Positions 6,404-9,511 of a stretch of 9,511 nucleotides of DNA are shown in pieces (within the stretch, counting starts at the first letter, position 1; every line of letters starts with the position of its first letter). The DNA is taken from positions 1 to 9,511 of the forward strand of contig CATYEA010000065.1 of assembly GCA_958405355.1 (NCBI GenBank), written 5' to 3'. This DNA is from an uncultured Lachnospiraceae bacterium (lineage in GTDB: Bacteria; Bacillota; Clostridia; Lachnospirales; Lachnospiraceae). The translations under genes and the position numbers were made by a program. A model generated the notes under the pieces. It saw nothing but the letters and a program-made list of their open reading frames with translations, made no database searches and was not told the DNA's origin.

Positions 6404-6414
6404 TGGTTTAACCA
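6404..6414. promoter_or_regulatory. GntR/FadR-type operator D (copy 2 leader)
   Basis: TGGTTTAACCA, matching TGGTnnnACCA and preceded by AAT, so the ACCAATT half on the minus strand is complete as in the other three sites. It lies about 333-343 bp upstream of the copy 2 ATG. Confidence 0.6.
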
Positions 6415-6428
6415 TTTTAAACACTTTT

Positions 6429-6446
6429 TTGATATTTTATTAACAA
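6429..6446 (-). promoter_or_regulatory. Additional Rex-like box upstream of permease copy 2
   Basis: The plus strand reads TTGATATTTTATTAACAA. The right half is a perfect TTAACAA and the left half matches TTGTTAA at 5 of 7 positions. It lies 14 bp beyond operator D and has no clear counterpart before copy 1. No good promoter overlaps it, so this is a weaker prediction than the promoter-overlapping boxes. Confidence 0.35.
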
Positions 6447-6468
6447 TTGTTCCTGTTGTCAGGGCAGC

Positions 6469-6500
6469 AAAAAAGAGAGCACCCTTTCGGATACTCTCTT
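6469..6500 (-). terminator. Terminator of the rpsF-ssb-rpsR operon
   Basis: On the minus strand AAGAGAGTATCC, a GAAA loop and GGGTGCTCTCTT form a 12-bp stem with two T-G wobbles, running into six T. It lies 26 nt after the rpsR stop codon and separates the ribosomal operon from the permease region. Confidence 0.9.
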
Positions 6501-6525
6501 CCTCTTCCCATTATATGAGCCTTAA

Positions 6526-6789
6526 TTAGTCAACAATATAAGGCATAAGTGCGATATGTCTTGCTCTCTTAATAGCAACTGTAAGAGCTCTCTGATGTTT
6601 TGCACAGTTTCCTGTGATTCTTCTAGGAAGAATCTTACCTCTTTCAGAGATATATCTCTTTAATTTGTTTACATCCTTGTAATCAATTACAGCGTTTTTA
6701 TCTGCACAATAAACGCAAACTTTTTTTCTTCTGCGTCCGCCGCGTCTCTTCATCGGAGAATCGCTTCTTTTTTCTCTATCGAATGCCAT
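6526..6789 (-). CDS. rpsR: 30S ribosomal protein S18
   Basis: An 87-residue protein with the S18 signature running from VCVYCADKN through [19 protein letters not shown] to [30 protein letters not shown]18 binds S6 on the platform of the small subunit. Cys25 and Cys28 (CVYC) with Cys62 and His65 (NCAKH) form a complete four-ligand set, so this is the zinc-binding (C+) type. The N-terminal stretch [11 protein letters not shown] is strongly basic, as expected. The start has a strong AGGAGG (6798-6803) 8 nt upstream. It is the last gene of rpsF-ssb-rpsR, 45 nt after ssb, and is followed by a terminator. Confidence 0.98.
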   Translation of the reverse strand: MAFDREKRSDSPMKRRGGRRRKKVCVYCADKNAVIDYKDVNKLKRYISERGKILPRRITGNCAKHQRALTVAIKRARHIALMPYIVD

Positions 6790-6834
6790 GATCTTAACCT
6801 CCTAATCCAAATTCTAATTTCCGGAATCTAACAT

Positions 6835-7281
6835 TTAGCTGAAAGGTAATTCCTCATCCAAACCGTCCGGAATGTTCATAAATCCGTCACCTACAGGAGC
6901 GCTTGGCGCCGGTGCTGCTGCCGGCCGACTGTTATAGGCTGCCGCAGACTGCTCGCTGGCTGCTTTACTCTCTGCAAATTCCTGGTCTTCTACAACAATA
7001 TCTGTCGTATAAACCTTTACTCCGTCACGATTTGTATAACTGCCGGTCTGGATTCTTCCGGACACGACAATACGGATACCCTGTCTGAAATACTTTTCTG
7101 CAAATTCTGCGCTGCGGCCAAAGGTCACACAGTTGATAAAATCTGCATCCGGTTCTCCGGCTCTTTTGAATGTACGATTGACAGCCAGTGTATATCTGGC
7201 AACGGCTACCGGACGTTCTCCCTGAGAATACCGTACTTCAGGATCTCTTGTTAATCTTCCCATCAAAATAACTTTATTCAT
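6835..7281 (-). CDS. ssb: Single-stranded DNA-binding protein
   Basis: A 148-residue SSB with an OB-fold domain (about residues 1-106: MNKVILMGRLTRDPEVRYS, DFINCVTFGRSAEFAEKYF, VVSGRIQTGSYTNRDG), a flexible Ala/Pro linker (about 107-135) and an acidic tip (DGLDEELPFS). SSB coats single-stranded DNA and recruits replication and repair enzymes through its tip. Two oddities: the protein has no tryptophan at all, so the base-stacking positions occupied by Trp in Escherichia coli SSB must be Phe or Tyr; and the tip ends in Pro-Phe-Ser rather than the usual terminal Pro-Phe. The start has GAGGTG (7291-7296) 9 nt upstream. It sits between rpsF and rpsR, the standard bacterial arrangement, and should be co-transcribed with both. 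Confidence 0.97.
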   Translation of the reverse strand: MNKVILMGRLTRDPEVRYSQGERPVAVARYTLAVNRTFKRAGEPDADFINCVTFGRSAEFAEKYFRQGIRIVVSGRIQTGSYTNRDGVKVYTTDIVVEDQEFAESKAASEQSAAAYNSRPAAAPAPSAPVGDGFMNIPDGLDEELPFS

Positions 7282-7312
7282 TTAGACTTACACCTCTTTC
7301 TAAAATTGAAAA

Positions 7313-7600
7313 TTAAGCGTCCTGTCTAATGCATAAATACCGAATTACATTTTCCATGATGCGAACTCGCTGTTCAACTTCATTTGGACAATTAGAATCA
7401 GATTCGAAAGTAATGAAATAATAGAAGCCTTCTTTCATCTTCTGAATTTCGTAAGCTAACTTTCTCTTACCCCATTCATCCACGTTTGTCACATTGCCAC
7501 CGAAACGAGTGATAATTTCCTTAACCTTTTCTACGGTTGCGGCTCTTTCCTCATCTTCGATTTTAGTTGTGACAACAACGCATAATTCATACTTCTTCAT
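7313..7600 (-). CDS. rpsF: 30S ribosomal protein S6
   Basis: A 95-residue S6 protein starting MKKYELCVVV, with the family motifs VKEIITRFGGNVTNVDEWGK and RKLAYEIQKMKEGFYYFITF. S6 pairs with S18 on the 30S platform. The reading frame is open back to an ATG at 7639, which would add 13 residues. The start at 7600 is preferred because it gives the normal S6 N-terminus and has a very strong AAGGAGGT (7609-7616) 8 nt upstream, while the earlier ATG lies in a leader hairpin with no ribosome-binding site. It is the first gene of the rpsF-ssb-rpsR operon, with 31 nt to ssb. In many bacteria the S6:S18 complex represses this operon by binding its leader. Confidence 0.97.
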   Translation of the reverse strand: MKKYELCVVVTTKIEDEERAATVEKVKEIITRFGGNVTNVDEWGKRKLAYEIQKMKEGFYYFITFESDSNCPNEVEQRVRIMENVIRYLCIRQDA

Positions 7601-7628
7601 GCTGCTGCACCTCCTTCTGGTCTTCTGG

Positions 7629-7649
7629 CCCTCTGTCATACGCAGAGAG
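7629..7649 (-). promoter_or_regulatory. rpsF leader hairpin
   Basis: On the minus strand CTCTCTG and CAGAGGG pair over 7 bp (one wobble) around the loop CGTATGA. The hairpin is at the predicted 5' end of the operon mRNA, 12 nt before the ribosome-binding site. It is in the position of the known S6:S18 leader element, but I do not see the bulged CCG typical of that motif, so its identity as the autoregulatory site is uncertain. Confidence 0.4.
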
Positions 7650-7656
7650 CAAGGAA

Positions 7657-7686
7657 ATAATAAAAAAACATATCACAATTAGTCAT
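7657..7686 (-). promoter_or_regulatory. Candidate promoter of rpsF-ssb-rpsR
   Basis: TATTAT (-10, 7657-7662) with ATGACT (-35, 7681-7686) at 18 bp. It lies between the DUF951 terminator and rpsF, where a promoter is needed. The -35 matches the consensus at 4 of 6 positions and the spacer is T-rich, so support is moderate. Confidence 0.42.
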
Positions 7687-7694
7687 GATAACAT

Positions 7695-7717
7695 AAAAAA
7701 AGACTTGTTACAAGTCT
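7695..7717 (-). terminator. Terminator overlapping the end of the DUF951 gene
   Basis: On the minus strand AGACTTG and CAAGTCT form a perfect 7-bp stem followed by seven T. The 3-nt loop is TAA, the stop codon of the DUF951 gene, so the last codons and the terminator are the same DNA. Confidence 0.75.
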
Positions 7718-7890
7718 CTTTTTAAATTTCTGAGATTTTTTTCCACCAGCTTCCGGGATATCATAATCTGATGATCACAGCCGGTGCATTTTAAACGAAA
7801 ATCTGCGCCAATCCGCAGAACTTCCCACTCAAAACTGCCGCAGGGATGCCTTTTTTTCAGTTTTACAATATCGCCTACCTGAATATCCAT
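7708..7890 (-). CDS. DUF951 family protein
   Basis: A 60-residue protein matching the DUF951 family, which is widespread in Firmicutes and often lies close to rpsF; its function is unknown. Recognisable parts are MDIQVGDIVKLKKRHPCGSF, EWEVLRIGADFRLKC and TGCDHQIMISR. Cys17 (HPCG), Cys35 and Cys38 (CTGC) with a nearby His suggest a small zinc-binding or nucleic-acid-binding fold (inference). The frame extends 21 codons further upstream, but that extension is the translation of the neighbouring tRNA gene (MRRSGVRIP). The start at 7890 has GGAGG (7896-7900) and gives the normal family N-terminus. It is probably transcribed with tRNA-Thr from the promoter at 8001-8028 and ends at a terminator overlapping its stop codon. 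Confidence 0.88.
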   Translation of the reverse strand: MDIQVGDIVKLKKRHPCGSFEWEVLRIGADFRLKCTGCDHQIMISRKLVEKNLRNLKRDL

Positions 7891-7917
7891 CAGAACCTCC
7901 GAAAAATAAAAAAAGCG

Positions 7918-7990
7918 AGCTACTGAGGGGATTCGAACCCCTGACCTACGCATTACGAGTGCGTCGCTCTACCGACTGAGCCACAGTAGC
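7918..7990 (-). tRNA. tRNA-Thr (anticodon CGT)
   Basis: A 73-nt cloverleaf on the minus strand. Acceptor arms GCTACTG and CAGTAGC pair fully, with discriminator T. The D arm is GCTC/GAGC with loop AGTCGGTA. The anticodon stem ACGCA/TGCGT holds loop CTCGTAA, so the anticodon is CGT, reading the threonine codon ACG. The T arm AGGGG/CCCCT encloses TTCGAAT. The 3' CCA is not encoded and must be added. It is followed by the DUF951 gene with 27 nt between. Confidence 0.97.
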
Positions 7991-8000
7991 CTGCTTTTCC

Positions 8001-8028
8001 ATTATACCAAATTAATTGATTTTGTCCA
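8001..8028 (-). promoter_or_regulatory. Promoter of tRNA-Thr and DUF951
   Basis: TGGACA (-35, 8023-8028), a 16-bp spacer ending in TGG, and a perfect TATAAT (-10, 8001-8006), i.e. an extended -10. The predicted start is about 4 nt before the mature tRNA 5' end at 7990, giving a short precursor for RNase P. Confidence 0.75.
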
Positions 8029-8038
8029 GCCCCAAATA

Positions 8039-9076
8039 TTAATATTTATTATGGACAACCTCCACCGCACAGAGAAAATCTTTGATATCCAACACTTTAC
8101 CATCGTCCAGAACCGCTTTTCCGGTAAAATGTCCAAACACCTGATGCTGGTCTGTCATGATCAGTTTCATGTCTGTTTTTGCACTCCGGTCAAATATAGG
8201 GATAAAATCACCTTCCAGACGCTCATCGGAAGAAAGAATCTGCCAACGTTCCGTGTAAAGTTCATTGCCGTCCATATCCTGCGGTATACAGAAAGTCACA
8301 TCCGATAACTTATGGATTTTTCCATCATAGAGGATGACATTTTCACTGGCCGACGTACGGTCACTGAAACCATAACCCAAATTGATTCCAAAAGGCACTC
8401 CGTCAATCCAACCGCTTCCGGTCCCCCAATACCATGTATTGTCATAGGTCCATACGCCCCGGCCCCAATCCAGAACACCCATGGAGTCCTCCGGCTTAAA
8501 CCGCCACTGACCTTCCCCCAGACGCACACTGCCGCTGGCCGGCAGGCAATTAATCTTCTGGTTATAGTAAAATGCTTTCGGCTTATCTGCCCATGGTGTT
8601 GCAATGCACATACTTTCAGATGGCTTCTGAAGCAGCCATATTTCCGCATTTAAATCCTGACCGTCCTTAAAATCTTTAAAATGACACTGTATCTTTCTCC
8701 GGTCAAAAATCATAGAGTATTTCAAATGTACCCGCTTATTTCTAAAATTGGCATTCCCATAATCCGAGTGGCTTCCGAGGCGAAACCGCCCCATTGTCAA
8801 CGGCACAAGCACCGTTTCTGTGTGATGCCAGGCGTTATCGAAATCCAATAGAGAAACACTGACCATTCCCAGATAACCCAGATCCGATATCGTAAATGCT
8901 GCTCCAAAATGATCATTGGTGACCAGATAATAATCCCATTCCTTAATCCTGTGCTTTGGCGCCTTAATTTTCTTTCTGTCATACTGCCACACAAGGCTCC
9001 TGGCCCATCCCGGCTCATTGACATGCCCTTTTCCATCCAGTAACGGCTGTATCTGAGTCACTTCATGCTGCTTCAT
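8039..9076 (-). CDS. DUF2804 domain-containing protein
   Basis: A 345-residue protein matching the DUF2804 family, whose function is not established. Family-like parts are GHVNEPGWARSLVWQYDR (residues 17-34), KEWDYYLVTNDHFG (45-58), the aromatic core LDWGRGVWTYDNTWYWG (202-218) and a C-terminal FGHFTG (314-319). Many Trp, Tyr and Gly residues and alternating hydrophobic strands suggest a beta-rich, lipocalin-like barrel, as proposed for related AttH/CrtC-type proteins (inference). There is no signal peptide or membrane helix. The frame is open six codons further, to an ATG at 9094, but AGGGGTGA lies directly before the ATG at 9076 and nothing suitable precedes the upstream ATG. It begins 22 nt after the pyrimidine-nucleoside phosphorylase stop codon, so the two probably form an operon, though no functional link is known. 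No clear terminator follows it. Confidence 0.85.
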   Translation of the reverse strand: MKQHEVTQIQPLLDGKGHVNEPGWARSLVWQYDRKKIKAPKHRIKEWDYYLVTNDHFGAAFTISDLGYLGMVSVSLLDFDNAWHHTETVLVPLTMGRFRLGSHSDYGNANFRNKRVHLKYSMIFDRRKIQCHFKDFKDGQDLNAEIWLLQKPSESMCIATPWADKPKAFYYNQKINCLPASGSVRLGEGQWRFKPEDSMGVLDWGRGVWTYDNTWYWGTGSGWIDGVPFGINLGYGFSDRTSASENVILYDGKIHKLSDVTFCIPQDMDGNELYTERWQILSSDERLEGDFIPIFDRSAKTDMKLIMTDQHQVFGHFTGKAVLDDGKVLDIKDFLCAVEVVHNKY

Positions 9077-9098
9077 AAAATCACCCCTTTTCATGTCT

Positions 9099-9511
9099 CT
9101 ATAATGTTTTATAGATCAATTGCTTTCCAGGAACCGGCTCTTTGCTCATTTCAAAGGCTTCATACAGCCGTTGCAGCCACTTTTCCTCCAATGGCTCACT
9201 ATGATGTACCCACGCAAGAATATCGCCCTGATTTACAAAATCTCCGGTTTTTTTACCAAGAACAATACCTGTTTCCGGCCGGATGACATCGTCCTTTGTT
9301 TCCCGTCCTGCTCCAATTTCCATAGCCAGACGCCCAAGTTCCAAAGCCTTTGCACTCCGGATATACCCCGTTTCTTTGGCTGGCACCGGTGTTACAAAGG
9401 CAGCCTTCGGAAGCAGTTCAGGATTTTCAATCTGAGCCTCATTGCCGCCCTGGGCTTTAACCATAGCTTTTAACTTCTCCAAAGCACTTCCGTCAGCAAT
9501 CACGGCTTCCA
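9099..9511 (-). CDS. pdp: Pyrimidine-nucleoside phosphorylase, C-terminal part (cut by window edge)
   Basis: The last 137 or so residues of a pyrimidine-nucleoside (thymidine/uridine) phosphorylase, which splits pyrimidine nucleosides with phosphate into base and pentose-1-phosphate for salvage. The visible part starts EAVIADGSALEKLKAMVKAQGG, the end of the central alpha/beta domain, and continues into the C-terminal domain with AKETGYIRSAKALELGRLAM, GAGRETKDDVI, GIVLGKKTGDFVNQGDILAWVH and a short tail. The catalytic N-terminal portion lies beyond the right edge. The GTG at 9501-9503 is internal, since the coding frame and family similarity continue upstream of it. The DUF2804 gene follows after 22 nt. 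The symbol could equally be deoA; the sequence shown does not separate the two. Confidence 0.92.
   Translation of the reverse strand, partial: EAVIADGSALEKLKAMVKAQGGNEAQIENPELLPKAAFVTPVPAKETGYIRSAKALELGRLAMEIGAGRETKDDVIRPETGIVLGKKTGDFVNQGDILAWVHHSEPLEEKWLQRLYEAFEMSKEPVPGKQLIYKTL

Noticed and set aside
454..6525. Mobile element as carrier of the inserted cassette
   Set aside because: No transposase, integrase, terminal inverted repeats or target-site duplication could be recognised at either boundary.
7601..7639. Upstream in-frame ATG for rpsF adding 13 residues
   Set aside because: It has no ribosome-binding site and lies in a leader hairpin, while the ATG at 7600 has AAGGAGGT and gives the normal S6 start.
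7891..7953. N-terminal extension of the DUF951 frame beginning MRRSGVRIP
   Set aside because: It is the translation of the tRNA-Thr gene and its flank; a proper ribosome-binding site and the family N-terminus place the start at 7890.
8034..8047. Perfect 14-bp palindrome AAATATTAATATTT over the DUF2804 stop codon, considered as a terminator or operator
   Set aside because: It is pure A/T with no loop and no T-run to act as a terminator, and such palindromes are expected by chance in AT-rich DNA.
9077..9094. Upstream in-frame ATG for the DUF2804 gene
   Set aside because: No ribosome-binding site precedes it; AGGGGTGA lies just before the ATG at 9076.
9501..9503. GTG as a possible start of a short 134-residue protein
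   Set aside because: The codon is internal: the frame stays open to the window edge and the protein is clearly the C-terminal part of a pyrimidine-nucleoside phosphorylase.

Overview
The window looks like a chromosomal segment of a low-to-moderate GC Gram-positive anaerobe of the Clostridia, most likely a Lachnospiraceae-type gut bacterium. This rests on the rpsF-ssb-rpsR cluster preceded by a DUF951 gene, a GdpP-type gene further along the same strand, LctP-family lactate permeases, a C_GCAxxG_C_C redox protein, strong AGGAGG ribosome-binding sites and AT-rich intergenic regions. The genus cannot be fixed from this sequence alone.

Layout, reading the minus strand from right to left. The 3' end of a pyrimidine-nucleoside phosphorylase gene (9099-9511) is followed after 22 nt by a DUF2804 gene (8039-9076). 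A well-formed promoter then drives tRNA-Thr(CGT) (7918-7990), followed 27 nt later by a 60-residue DUF951 gene whose stop codon sits in the loop of its own terminator. Next comes rpsF-ssb-rpsR (7600-6526), closed by a clear terminator at 6469-6500. Two paralogous L-lactate permease genes follow (4386-6071 and 1808-3490), separated by a small basic membrane-protein gene (3932-4276). On the plus strand is a two-gene operon: DJ-1/PfpI protein (620-1177) and C_GCAxxG_C_C protein (1180-1590). At the left edge, transcribed leftwards, is the start of a GdpP-like cyclic-di-AMP phosphodiesterase gene (from 453), which appears frameshifted near position 41-45.

In many Firmicutes rpsF-ssb-rpsR lies next to gdpP-rplI-dnaB. 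Here about 6 kb carrying lactate-transport and redox genes lies between rpsR and gdpP, so the permeases and the DJ-1 operon look like a cassette placed at a housekeeping boundary. The gdpP-like gene has its own extended -10 promoter.

The most interesting part is the regulation of the two permeases. Each has an AT-rich leader of about 440-450 bp with the same parts in the same order and at nearly the same distances from the ATG. First is a TTGAC(T/G)-17-TATTAT promoter whose -10 lies inside an 18-bp box resembling the clostridial Rex (NADH/NAD+ sensor) operator. Next is an unexplained conserved 22-bp block about 50 bp upstream of the -35. Farthest out is a pair of TGGTnnnACCA palindromes 31-32 bp apart, about 300-340 bp upstream of the ATG, matching the operator type of FadR-subfamily GntR regulators such as LldR and PdhR. 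The simplest reading is a tandem duplication of the permease with its control region, giving two carriers answering both to redox state and to a lactate- or organic-acid-type signal. Neither regulator gene is in the window.
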